A DNA stretch of 64,000 nt, taken from Moniliophthora roreri (taxonomy: Eukaryota > Basidiomycota > Agaricomycetes > Agaricales > Marasmiaceae). The stretch is taken from contig LATX02000225.1 of NCBI GenBank assembly GCA_001466705.2, positions 248,001 through 312,000 of the forward strand. Direction: 5' to 3'. Under the pieces are notes generated by a model. The model was not told the DNA's origin, made no database searches, and saw nothing but the letters and a program-made list of their open reading frames with translations. Positions within the stretch are counted from its first letter, which is position 1. Each line of letters begins with the position of its first letter. Of this stretch, positions 49,224 through 61,378 are shown piece by piece. Both the position numbers and the translations under genes were made by a program.

Positions 49224-52200
49224 CTATTGAATCAACAACACATAGAGGTTACTTAGGTCTCTTGTATGTGGGTCTTGGGCACAGGTGGGGTTTCTCATAA
49301 TGTTCCTTCTCCTCCACCTCAATTTGACCTTGATTTTTGCACATCCACTCTCTTGTATACTGATCATGCTCATATTGATGTCCTGGCTGCCATTGGTATG
49401 TATTAGCATAATATGGATTCAAAGAAGTCAGTTATTCACCTTTAGCTCTTCCTCATCATCATGGTCATGATCAATTGGTCCAGAATTGAAATGTTTGTAT
49501 GGGATCCAGTTGTCCTGGTGTATTCTGACATCTAGACCCTACTGCCAGTTGCCTGCCTTCCCAGCTTCCTTTGATCTATCAAACATCTTCCACTCTAAAG
49601 CCGTTAGTGATTCTCTATCAATATCAATCAGCTTCTTGGGCTGTGGATTTCCATCTTTACCACATCCCGTGTATTCAACAAGCCTCTCCCAGGCTTTTCT
49701 CTGAATAAATCTTTGTCATTCAATTGTGTCCTGTGGGCACTCCACACTAGACTCGAATTCAGCTTGGTCTCAGTGTTCAATCCAAATCATTAATGCATCT
49801 TGAAGTGTTCCATCAACAAGCCACATTGGTTTAACGTTCTTGATACTAGGAACCACATTATACATCCAGTTGATAATGCGGGACTGGGTCTCAAGAGGGA
49901 GCCCACCAGTAAAGTAGACAACATGTGTGTGCTGGTAACGGATAAACTCGAAACTTGGAAAATCCTCAACACTGAGATTCTCCCAATCAAAAATTAGATG
50001 GGTGAATCGCTACACATGTGATTCCAGAACTCTAGAAATAGCATCTGTATATGGCAGTGATTTTTTTGAGTCTTCAACAATGTCTCTCTCTGCTTGTTCA
50101 TTGGAGTAGAGCTCCAGAGTTGTGGTCCATTTCCCAAGCTGGATTTGCATTAACATGTGGCAAGATGTAAGAGCAAGATAACACTTACTCTGATGCCTCA
50201 TCCACCATCTGCATCTTTCCAGAGTGCATCAACTATCTGTGAGCTTGCTACTACTTCATGTGTTCCAGGAGTATGCTTTGCATCTCTTGCAACTTGGTTC
50301 AAATGCCACCAATAAACAGTCCATTTACCTTTTGACTGTGGCTCAACTAAACGAGCAGGATACCAGAATAACTTCCCATCCTTTATCAGGACAGTCTGGC
50401 CATGTCTAAAGATGTGTTAGCATGCATCAAAATCTTGCTTAAGGTCATGAAATGAGCATATGTGAGTGGTTTATGAACATTTTGATAAAGTTGAGGGGAC
50501 CTTAAATTAGACTAGTCAAATTTGAGTTATGTGAGTGTGTGGGAACACTTACAGTTTGGCAGTTGGCTGATTTAGAAACTTGGAACTTGTTGCAGCATCA
50601 TTATCAGAGCACTTGTGGCAGAAAAATGCATCCCAAAAGGAGACTGCATCTCCACCAGGTTGGCATGCTACATGTGAGAACTTCTCACATATATCACATT
50701 GAACTGCTTTCTGTGGAACAGATTGGTAGTTCCTATCACCATTCTCACCACAGCAACAGTCAAATGGCATTGGAGTTGCTGGTGGTGACAAGGATTTACT
50801 AGAGTTCTTTGAAGATAGTGATCTTGGGAAAATAGTATCTTTTGCTGGGCTGTCATGCCCATCTGTGACAGTGTCAATGAGGAATTTTGAAACAGAGTCA
50901 TTATCTATAAGTGTCAGCAAGGCCACTGTCACTCATAATCAGCATGATTTACATATCTGACTCTTTAGTGCCCTCAGAAGCAGAATCTGAGTCATGAACC
51001 ATCACAGTTGGATCAGACTGGGAAGCTACACACTCTTTTCCTTTCCAGGAGAGGCAAGTATTAGATGCAAACTCTTTATAAGGTAGCTGTGCCCATTGTG
51101 ATTGCAATATCCATGGCATGTCCTCCATTCGAAGCTCTGAGAAGTTTGCTTTCTTAAGCAGAGGTTGAGATGCTACTTCTGTGTGAAATGTTTCACTTAT
51201 TTCAACACCAAGCTTTGATTTCAAAGCTTCCTTTTGATGGTTCCAAAACTATTCCTGGGCTTTCTGTCCACCTTGAAGCTTGTAGAGAACCATCAATGTC
51301 CAATAATCCTTATAATTCTTTGGCATTGGAATATTCCAACTACTAAGACTCTTTGCAACACCACCACTCTCCTTAACACTATATTCTGGCTTTCCAGCAT
51401 TCACTCCCTGACCATCATAGAAAAACACACCCTTAACTCGTGTTGGTGTGTCTGTGGTGGCAAGAGACCATGCCACATAATGTGTACTATTGAGGAATAT
51501 GTGCCCCACAATGTCATAAACAAGGCCAATGTCTTGTGCTTCCTTTCCAGCCACAGGATAGACACTCTGTGGGAACTCCCACTCATCCTCCAATGTTTCC
51601 TGCTCCACTCGGACAATAAGAGTGTCAGAAAGAGACACAATTATGGCTGCTGAGTCTGCTATGCTCTGACACCAGACATCACCATCACGAGCCTGCCAGC
51701 ATGGGATTGGTGCATCTAGCTTTGCATATTGGATGAAATCTGCGATGTGTCCATGCAAATATGCTTTGAAATTGCTGGTACACATCTTATATTCAGAGCT
51801 TGGAAGGTGTAAAAGTGGACAAGTATGGTTTACATGTCCTACAATGCAGTGAGCCAAGGGAAGTCCATCATTGCACTTGTCCAATATAGCCAAATTGGAT
51901 CCAGTGCACCATTTGAACATAATAGTATGAATGCCAAAATGATTACTGACTTTCAAGTCAGTGGAGGAAGATCTTGACATTGATATCACCTCTGCAAGCC
52001 ATCCCAAGTCATTCTTGAAGGTGTTATGCTCCTTGTTGACAGTCCATCACTTCTCAATCAGATAGCTTCAAGATGTCGATGCTGATCAAGTGTTGCAAAT
52101 ATAGGAGAAAATAAGAATGGATTTGTTTTGTCCTTATCCACAAAGATACTGGAGAGTTGGCTCCAATTTCATGTCTCTGTGAAAAACAGAACCTCTATAC

Positions 52201-54861
52201 ATGAGTCCAGCCAGCAGGAATTATCATTCCAGCAATAACCAACTAGCTCCTTGAGCTTGGAGCTAATCACAAGCTGGAAGTTTGACGTGTTTGTATCCTG
52301 CTCCATGTAGTAAGGTAATCAAATGATTGTTGCATTGTCACGATGCACTGATGTCTGTCGAGGTGGCAGGGCAGCATCTACAAAGGAGACATGCTTGGCA
52401 GGTAGAGAAAGACCTTTATTTGTCTCTTGTCTTGATAGTAAAGAACCCACAGTATCAGCACTGCTGTTCTGCATACAATCAGTGCCTTGAGATTCTGATT
52501 GTGACTTGGAATCCAACTTTGATGTCTTCATTTTCCTTCCAGGAGCGAGTAGTGGCTTTGGACCTTTCCCAACCTTTTCTTGCAGTGGAGCAAGAGGTGG
52601 TTTTGGCCCTGATCGGACATGCTTTTTTTTCAGTTTGCCCAAAAGAGCCTCAACAGTATTGGGTGGTCGATGAGAGCAAGCATTCTCTCAGTTTATCTGT
52701 GCCTGCTTCTGGATAGCATCAGGTGCACAGCATCTCTTGGTATGATGTATTTTTGATTTAAGAGCCTGACAGTGCTCAAGGGGAGATTTTCCATAGCATA
52801 ATGGAATGCCATCTAATTATAAAGTCAAAAATTAAACAATAATGTATAGATAGCACATAACACATATGCTTGACTGCATCCCAAGTCTTTTCATGCTCCT
52901 TTGCAATTGCATAACATTTCTTTAACCCTGTGAGAAGTTCATAGTCTTTGCCTTGCTTGAAATACATGCTGAAATGAGCAGCCTCCTGTGGGTTGGTTGA
53001 ATCTGGAAGTATTGCACAGAGGTCTGATGAACTGCTGCTCAAATCTAGTACCAACATCTTTGCCACATCAGGTTGTGCCCATCATTCAATCCAGGGCTTT
53101 GCATTTGGAAACTGGGAAGAAAGGCTTCTGCCCCAATACCTGAACTCCTTGACTGAAGTTGCATGAAGTAATTGATATGCCAGCCATTTGAAGGCTTTTT
53201 GTCTATCTGCAGGCACAATAGCAACAATCTGCTTGACACATGTGACTTGGCTTCAAAAGTGCTGAGCACATCCATGAAGAAGGGTGGCTGCAACTTGACA
53301 AAGTTTATCTTCTGTCCATGTGTCACTTGTATTCTCTTTCCAGAAACATACAAATGCTTGAATAGATCCCAGCTGCTGAGCTTGACTGAAATCAACAGTC
53401 TATATATATATCAGTAGAGACAACATATTTATAAAACATACCCCAGTGAAATCAGTATCAGTGATAGTTCCTCCAAGCTGTGCCTTTGTCATCTTTGCTG
53501 ATCTTATCATGGCAAGAAAATGATACTCATAATGTATCACAGTGGCACCATTTGCATACAAGTAGATTCCAGAAACCCAACGTTGCATCAAGGGACTGAA
53601 AACTAAGCTTGTGATGAGCAGTGATGTCGATACTGCAAACCAACTATGAGCAGCATCCGAGACAAGGCCTGAGAAGCCATTAGCTGCCTGACTAGCATGC
53701 ACAAGTTGTTCAGCCATCCACTGTGTTTGACAGGAAATAACAGCAATTCTATTGTGAATGTGAAAAGCAATCACATAGTTTGGAAACACCTGTTTGAATG
53801 CACAGAATCTGGCAACAAGTGGATTGAGTGGACCCTCCTTAGGACCATAAGCCTTGCACACTTTATTCCTCACCACATTCTCGATCACAGAGTGATTGCT
53901 GATTTCAAGAAGCGACTCTCCAGAGACAGTGTTTCCAGAGTGTAATGCAGCTGCAGTTGCTGTAGGATTTGCTTTAATGAGTGGATCAGCATGTTCCCTC
54001 TCCTGTGGCACAAGTCGCTTTCAGTGATGAAGAACTCTATGATTATGTTCAACTCCATTCCAGTACCACATGCTGCCTTTCCATTTGAGTAATCGTGATT
54101 TATTAGAACAAGGGTAGTGTCAGAGGTAATACTTGGTGTATGCGGGGCCCTCTCAGTTGCATTCGCAAAGCTAACCGATCTGTTTTTTGCGAGCATCATC
54201 ACTAGTTTTTGGGCGAATGATTTGGTTACAGTCAACATTATCACATTGAAGATGACCAAGGCACTGGCAATAGCTATGCTTTCCATAGCTTGGATCCGAG
54301 GAGTCAGCAGAAGCATATTTCGTCTGACGTCCCCCAGATGTAAGGACTGCCCATTCTACTTGCAATTCATTGAAATCCTTAAACTTCTGTGGGGAGAGCT
54401 TCATGAAGAAGTTTCCCTGTGGCCAGCCTGTCCATCTGCCCTCCAACTCATCTGGTTTCAACTCAATAACATTCCCCATTCCTCCACCCATCATCCTCTA
54501 CCTTCACAGTGGTTTCGTCCCATTGTGTAGTCTCATGAGAGGAAGCAGAACAGCCAGAATCAGAATCTTTAGACTCTGACAGTGATGTGACTTCAGTCTC
54601 ATTGTCTAAATAATGCTATTCCTTGTGAGAGTACATATCTCTGGAGCTATGAGTACTTTAGGCTTGAGAGATTCAGTGACGTGATTCTCTTGACCAGCAG
54701 ACAAAGTGTGAGGATTTCAAGTGCTGAGAAGTCTGATGAAGTTTTGATGACGAACAAGAAGAGAATGAGGACTTTTTGTGATGTTCCTGATGGGACTTTC
54801 GGTGTGGTGACAGGATAGGTGAATGGTACCTGTGCTTCTTGCATAGGCATTCATCTGACAT
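49224..54861 (-). CDS. Mutator-like transposase with GCM-type zinc domain, peptidase-like domain and PHD finger, multi-exon
   Basis: Minus-strand blocks in order: start MSDECLCKKHRYHSP (54861), His/Ser-rich leader; 54494-54010 with FFMKLSPQKFKDFNELQVEW, CQCLGHLQCDNVDCNQIIRP and later WKGSMWYWNGVEHNHRVLHH, a WRKY-GCM1-type zinc domain; 54011-53400 with NGFSGLVSDAAHSWFAVSTS and GIYLYANGATVIHYEYHFLA, a DDE-type transposase region; helical blocks 53395-52776 and a Lys-rich block 52642-52319. Then 52007-51249 has LVYDIVGHIFLNSTHYVAWS and VFFYDGQGVNAG, resembling a ubiquitin-type C19 peptidase C-terminus. A PHD finger (C-x-C ... CDICEKFSHVAC ... CHKC) lies at 50932-50549. The C-terminal blocks (50201-49224, MWLVDGTLQDAL) follow. 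Blocks are separated by introns and some stops; activity is doubtful. Confidence 0.65.
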
Positions 54862-55800
54862 TACTGCAAAGTAAATGTTAGTGATAAAAACATTATATAT
54901 CTACCCAAAGATTTGACCTTCTCTTGATCTCCACAACCAATACTCTTTTTTTTCCTTCCCACTATTAACTTGATTCCTCCAAGGTATCAAAGACTTTGCA
55001 ATAGGAAAGCAGTTGTGTGAGAATTAGGTGGATGTATGTGTGTCCAGAGAATCAGAGCCTATGAACACTTGCCAAACTCACTTCTGAAACAGCAGTGAGC
55101 ATCTTGAAGAGGTAGATATAATGGAGTTGCATACCAATCTGTTGAACATAGAATCTGCCTGGTAGCTGAAAGGGAGAAATGAAAGAAGAGGGCCAAGTGT
55201 GGCTCTTCAGAATATAGACATTAAACAGATTTGTTTTTCTGTCACTGGCATCACTGCACTGTCCACAAATTTGTCTAATGAATTTGAATTTAGTGGCAGC
55301 CGACTGGAAGGTGGATTCAGGATGTAGGACACTCTCCATGCTCAAGTCAGACCATTCTTTTCCCTCAGAGCATCTTGGATACCTTGGATAGCGGTCAAAC
55401 TGGGAGAAAACTAACAAAGGGAGCAAGAGAGAGGGGCTCATGAACTGGATGAGTTGGATGAATTCTTGATGTTGATGTTGCTAAGATGATGTTGAGGTAG
55501 GGCACAGATGCATACAGATGGTAAGTCAAAGTAAATCTCTTGCATTGAGCATCTACAGAAGAGTTTGAAGAGGCTGAATGCAAGAAGCGAGAAGTGGCCA
55601 TGAAGATCAAAAGATGAGAGCATATTGAGAGCTTGGACCAGTGACATGTCACCTGGCAATGGTGGGACTTGATGGGATAAGATAAGATCAAATCCAGGCA
55701 CCATTGAGTCCTTTCCCAAGACCATCTTTCCTTTTTAGGTTTCTTATCAATGTTGACCATGACCATGACCACAATGAATCCCCTCAAGGTGTGGAGCATT
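54862..55800. other. Upstream region of the Mutator-like gene, no clear gene
   Basis: Overlapping minus-strand frames of 95-134 codons occur at 55052-55799, but none shows a domain and their composition is not convincing. They could be leader exons of the transposase gene or chance frames. Confidence 0.35.
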
Positions 55801-55905
55801 TACTTCAATCCACTTATATTTACTTGTAGATTACTCATGAGTACTTTACTGTTACTTGAATTAGCATAAGTAATGTCAAGTAATGTTACTTAGGTCCCAT
55901 TACTT
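55801..55905 (-). repeat. TTACTTGA repeats, right side of the Mutator-like element
   Basis: Five to seven short TTACTTGA/AGTAATGTCAAG units lie here, inverted relative to part of the left array at 48681-48925. They probably mark the second subterminal region of the element; no exact terminal inverted repeat was found. Confidence 0.5.
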
Positions 55906-57036
55906 GAAAATGTCGTGGCCCACATGGCACTATTATATAAAGTGTAAGACCAGTGCTTCAATGCAGGAAGTGCAGAATTGTGGAGGCAGAGAGTGGGTGC
56001 TTGTTGAGTGCTCAAGACTTAAATGTGGGTCAGTGCTCAGTGAGCCAGCTCCTTTTTGCTCATGGATTAAGGCAAGGAGAGTATATAAACAGAGAAAATG
56101 TCTTGAAACTAAATGATACCAGATACGTGATGGATCCCAACACTAATACCAATGTTCCCTTTATAATACTCTGCATGGTACAGTACACTGCTCTCTACTA
56201 TAGTGCCAACAAATTATTATAGAGATGAGTGGTTTTGAGGCAACAAGGGAAGTGATTGAGCTATCCTGAGGAAGAACACCTGCTGGAGCACCACCAAACA
56301 GAATACATCTATTGAAATTATTATATGGAGGGTTGAAGTGCTGAAGACTGAAAAATAACTTCTTCAAGCTACTGATGTGCATTTGGTGATCCATCTAGAT
56401 GAAGACTGGAGAAAGGGACATGAATGAATGTCCAAGGTGGACACAAATGGTGTATTGGTGCCAATAGTGTGTGTGAAATTATGTCTGTGTAACAAAGCAT
56501 TCAATGTCTATGAATCTTCATGGCCAGTGGGAAACAAGAGTCACTAACAAAGGTGAAAATGATATCACAAATGAAAAGGCATTGTTCCTCATACTACATA
56601 TTTCTGGGCTTCAAGTATCTGTGGTATAAGGACCTATCACACAGTGGACAGTGGCAATTGAAGAAAAAAGGCACTGCCCAAGGGTATGAAGGGACAAGAA
56701 CATGAGAAAAAAGGAATATGTACTCCAATCCCAATCACAACTACAACAATACTATTCCAGAAGCTATGGCTGTCTGAAACTCATATTCCCTTTCTGCACA
56801 ACACCTGTAGTTGTAAAAAAAAATTCATTTGGCTGGGGTTGTAGAGGCACAATGTGACAATGATAGACAATAAGTAGCCAAGCTGAATAGAGGATAAGTA
56901 ATTATAAAATTTTCAATAGATCAGAATGCATCTGAGCATTGCATTTCAACATGTGGGATGAAAACAATGATAAGGGCAGCCAGAACAATGACAAAGGCTG
57001 TGTGAATAACAGTTGTCATGGCAGACTGGAGCTAAG
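55906..57036. other. Unassigned stretch, possibly decayed Gypsy sequence
   Basis: No intact gene. It lies directly downstream (minus strand) of the pol fragment at 57037-57440 and could be the rest of that copy, but I see no recognisable reverse transcriptase motif. Confidence 0.35.
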
Positions 57037-57440
57037 TTATTGACACCAGCAGCAAGCTCTGATAGAAAGGCCATGTGGGACTTGATGGACTTGAGGATGA
57101 TGAAAGCAAAGTTGTTGAAAGATTGGACTTAGCAGATAGAGCTTACAGTTATAAGGAACAAAATCTGTTTTGAGTTCAATAGCATGATCATATGTCCTGG
57201 AAGAGGGGAAATGTTCAGATTTCCCTTTTTTGAACTGATTCCAATACCCTTGGAGATAAGGTGGGATTAAATCATCGATATTCTTCTTTGTTTCTTCTTT
57301 ATGGTGTGCTAGTTCTTGTGATGTCATTGTTTTTGCTCTGATGAGTATTTCAGCGGGGGTGGTATCTAGTACTCCTATGAATCATTTGATGTGAATTTTC
57401 CTTTTCAGGGAGAACTCTATTTCTCCCGTTTCCCAGTTGA
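57037..57440 (-). pseudogene. Gypsy pol fragment (protease end to reverse transcriptase start)
   Basis: The minus strand encodes PAEILIRAKTMTSQELAHHK, then IPPYLQGYWNQFKKGKSEHF and YDHAIELKTDFVPYNCKLYL, the segment leading into Gypsy reverse transcriptase. The frame opens at 57327 and becomes unrecognisable past 57037. It is bounded on the right by the gap at 57454. Confidence 0.7.
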
Positions 57441-57454
57441 TTTTGGGATTATGN

Positions 57455-59438
57455 CAAATTTTCATCACTTACAAGTGCTCAAGATTCCAAAGACCTCGAC
57501 GCTCAGCGCTTAGCGGCGGAAATACCAGAAACCTCTGCGGTTCATTTTTCTTCACAATTCTTAGACGGTTCCTCGTACTCTTCTACTATTATACAATTCA
57601 TTGGTTGTGCCTCGGACTTACGTGCTAACTCTTCTCGCGAAATACCAGAAGGAACAAGATCTCAAATTGTCGTAACCAACCCAAATCCAAACAGGACGAG
57701 ATTCTCGCCATAACAGCACAATGGCACTATACACTCTGACTCGACGACCACATGCACACACACGTGCTTATCAGTTACACCATTTTCTCCCTTGTCATCC
57801 ATTTAAGCTTCTGGGATGAAATGACTCGCCTGTGAATGCAATAAAAATCGGTGCGGCAATTGCAAGTCGCCATATGCCATTGATATGCATGCCCCGTGCC
57901 CTGAAAGCAAACCCTTTATGGTTTCCATATTCAGCTATATGACTCCTCGCTAGGCATCTTGCTACAGCTTGTAAACAGTCTGAGTCAACTGACGGAACTG
58001 TTGGTTATCGCCGACTTCGACCTTTTTTGGCTCATCGAAATACATCAATCCGCCACATTCACAGTCTAATCAGGTATTGCTCTCGGATCGTCACAAAGAC
58101 CATCTCTTGAACAATCTAGCATACCTGCAATCGAACCTGATCGGCGTTGAATTCCGGGTCCTTTTAATTGCTTCAAAGGTCGCAGTCTTCTTCGGAAATA
58201 AATCCTTGCTGACTGCTGTGCTGACAAGTTTCCGCTAGTTCGCTGCCGTTCTTCTGATCTTTCTGCAAAGCCGTCTCTGACTGTAATCGAGAAAAATTCG
58301 CATCGAGGAAGCTTCCTCGACCCAATCACATTCACATGGTCTATAGTACCTCATTCAATGCGCCTTGAGTTGACGAGGACCATCGCTCTGCTCTCGCTGA
58401 GCCCAATAGTTTGTGCCTGTCCCTATCGAATTCCCGCCTCTCTACGCATTTCTTTGGCTGGTCGACTTGCACATATGCCCTTTCGCCACATTTGCATCCT
58501 AATCGAGTCAGGTAACGCACCATCAGAGAAGCCTGCACCAATCAATCAAATTCAGTCTTGCGTTAATTCTGATCCTTCGGGTCCTTAAGGCTTCTTCTCT
58601 GGACAACAAAGGAGAATAATACCCTTGATGATCTGTGTTGTTCCATTTTTTCTGATATACCTTTCCGAACCTGGATGTAGCGACATACATACCACCCAGT
58701 GAATTAGACCATACCGACCTCGAATCTCTGTTAAGCCCTCGTGTTCGGTGGCATTTCCAAGACAGGTGGAAATCACAATCCAATGGAGGTTCGAGTCAAG
58801 AAATAAGAAGCAGAAGGGAGCGAAGACCTCGTTGCTACCTCGTGTTCTGGTTGTGGACGAGACGCTCACTGTTCAGACGCAAGATCACTGCAAGATCACC
58901 TCTCCGTCTTTTCTGGGGTAGTTGATCCCAAACACCTTGGCAGGCCTCGGAAGTTGCGTACAAGGATATGACTCAACACGGAACAAAGATCAAGTGCCTC
59001 ACTTGAGGTGCCCTGCGCGGAATCATTTGAATGATTCGTTCCTCCTCGTTTCGCCTCTGACAGACGTTGATAAGAAATCAGTTCTTTGCCAAGGACCTGA
59101 ACAAAGGTTGTGAAGCCAGGATACAAGGAATACGTGTCATAATGAGGCATGTGGCCGCCAACTTGTGAGCTGTTTATTCTACTCTTTCAAAGTTCCACAG
59201 GCTGGGGTTGAAGAGAGGGGCGATGGAAGTTTAGTTTCAGTCATAAATCGAATATAGTTACATCCATCCGAATGTCCCCAGAACCTAGAGAGTCCGCTTC
59301 GAACAAAGACCCATGCTCTCCATTGTGATTTCTTAACCTCGCCAACGGTGAACCATCTATACCAGCTCCACGACTCAGGATCGACATCGTACAACAACAA
59401 CCTTAAGGCATGGCGATCGTTTCGAAGAATGCGGGGTG
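57455..59438. other. CpG-richer region, no gene recognised
   Basis: Base use changes at the gap: CG dinucleotides such as GCGCTTAGCGGCGG and CGATCGTTTCGAAG are common, unlike the TG/CA-rich repeats around it. Only open frames below 100 codons are present, none with a domain. The motif GAAATACCAGAA occurs twice (57518 and 57639). It may be unmethylated host intergenic DNA or untranslated sequence joined at the gap. Confidence 0.45.
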
Positions 59439-59943
59439 TGTTACGTTACTTATGCAGCAACGACAACAACTCGACACCACTAAGCGAAGTGACGTCAAGT
59501 GATAAGGTTCAAGTTCAAGTTCGACAACTCAACAGTAGGTAAGACCTTCTGCTAGCTGTCAGAGATCGGTCGTGGCTTGCAAGAAATAGACTGGATTAAC
59601 GAGGTCAAGCTGAAGAGCCTTGACCAGTTTCTACCTACTTATACATCCTTTGTATCTAGTCATTGTACATCATTTGTATAGTACTGGAATACAAAGTTGA
59701 GAAAGCAAATAGAATATGAAAGAATTGAAGAGAAAGAAAAGAAGACTACAGGAGATCATTATGACATTGTTAATGAGGTCATAGTAGAATGTCAAAGAAA
59801 GAGATGGAATGAGCATGTGAGAGATACTTAAAAAGGGAGCTGGGAAAGTGGATTTGTCCAGATGTTAATGAGAAGCATAAGAGAAGGTGCTTAAATGATA
59901 AAAAAGGAAAATGAAGTTCGTATGAGAAGAAAGTTTGTAACAT
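59439..59943 (-). repeat. 3' LTR of the minus-strand Gypsy element
   Basis: On the minus strand it starts TGTTACAAACTTTC directly after a purine-rich AACAGAGGTAA tract and ends GCATAAGTAACGTAACA, giving TGTTA/TAACA ends. It shares short blocks with the LTR at 48229-48653. The 5' LTR would lie beyond the right edge. Confidence 0.75.
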
Positions 59944-59953
59944 TACCTCTGTT

Positions 59954-61350
59954 TTATGCTCGAACGTCCATGCTCGAGAAACTTCCTTGTCCTATCGTCC
60001 ATTCTCCGTGAAATTCCAGTTCCCATCCTACAAAGAAAAAAGTCCTCGGCCCTTCAATTTCTCCTACATCTACAGTAAACCTATCTGCCAAAGGAGGCCC
60101 TCTTTCTGGGTCCTCAAGATTCCCCATCTCCGTAGATCTCGTCATCCCATTGGGTATTGTCTCTTGCATCATTGTTAAGAGATGTATTACTAAAGGAATA
60201 CTTTCGTTTTGAAGTTCTTCGAGACCTTCTCTTGTCATGACAGTCTCTAGGGAGATGTCCAGGTGAAGTACCTCCACATACTGGGCAGTCATAATCTGGA
60301 CAGTCAGTGGCACAGTGATCTGCCAGTCTGCAGACAGGGCATTCAGTGCTTCAAACACCCATTCCATCTGTCCTGTTATATGCGGTGTGTGAGGCCTTGA
60401 TCTGGGCTCTTGTAGCGAGCTCCTGTCGTCCATTTCGTTGTCCTCTATGTCCCACACTGAGACGATAGGGTTGTCCTGTGTCTGGGTTATAGGGTATGTC
60501 GGGGGAGGGGAGGTCATTGGCATTGGAGGGTCCAGAGATCGGGGAGAGTCTGGCTTGCTCGAAGATATTATCTGAAGAGGAAGTAGAGTTTGTGATGGCG
60601 TTGGTTCTGGTGAAGGGATTTCTGGACATGGGGGGTGGGGTACTTGGAGGGCTGACGTTGGGGAACAACTGTGCTCGCTCCATTGCATTAGAGATGGAGG
60701 AGTTGCTGGGGGAGGTGGGTTCTCGGGTCTGGTCATCATGAATAGTTGGGGGGTAAATGAGGGGAGGTTTCGGTCAGCAATAGAGGGGTCATTTCTTCCT
60801 GAATTGGTATTAGGGTTGTTCTCGGCTGGGGCTGGGTTATTTGCAATGAGGCAGTGTAGTTGTTGTCATCGCTCGAGGAGGTACTGTCCTCTGGCGACGT
60901 GTATTGCACTTTGAAGTTTATGTCAGTGTCTTCGGAGCTCTGTGAAGAAGGCAGGTTCATTTGGGGAGATATCAGCATCTGTGGGAAAGGTGTTTCTACA
61001 TGAAGGGGTAAGTTTTCGACATCAAGGACTGGCGTTAGTACCATTGCAGGACCCATTAGCTGGATCCTATCCTCTCCTTCTGTCATCACATTTGCGAAGA
61101 CTCCTGCTTCCCGATCTAAACAGGCCAGCGCTTTGTTAAGTGTTTGGCGGTGTCCTCTGAGGAACATGAGACTGCCGAGTAAAGCCCTTTGTTGATCATT
61201 GTCTTGGGTTGACGTGGTTAAATGGGCATCATAGTGTTCCGAGTTAAGGAGGTAAAGCAGGTCGAAAGCTGAGGGGTGAAAGGGACCAGAATAGGCTATT
61301 TCGTCTGAAAAGACTCGTTGAGAGAGAGTAGATTGTTAGTTGGAAGCCAT
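59954..61350 (-). CDS. Gypsy zinc-knuckle ORF located 3' of pol
   Basis: From an ATG near 61353 the minus strand encodes a helical segment (HPSAFDLLYLLNSEHYDAHL, FLRGHRQTLNKALACLDREA), a Ser/Pro/Thr-rich middle and two zinc knuckles. Knuckle 1 (about 60300-60341) is CPVCRLADHCATDC; knuckle 2 (about 60240-60287) is CPVCGGTSPGHLPRDC. The order is C-x2-C-x4-H-x4-C then C-x2-C-x6-H-x4-C. The frame changes at about 60740 and 60350, and codon 5 is TAA where CAA is likely, so the copy is not intact. It lies between integrase and the 3' LTR, the same order as at 46905-48070. It may be the gag of this family in an unusual place, or an added ORF. Confidence 0.65.
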
Positions 61351-61378
61351 TTGTGTAAGGGAATAGGGAGATGACTGT

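Noticed and set aside
58066..59150. Possible gene on the minus strand in the CpG-rich region.
   Set aside because: Frames are short, overlap on both strands and show no domain or consistent splice sites.
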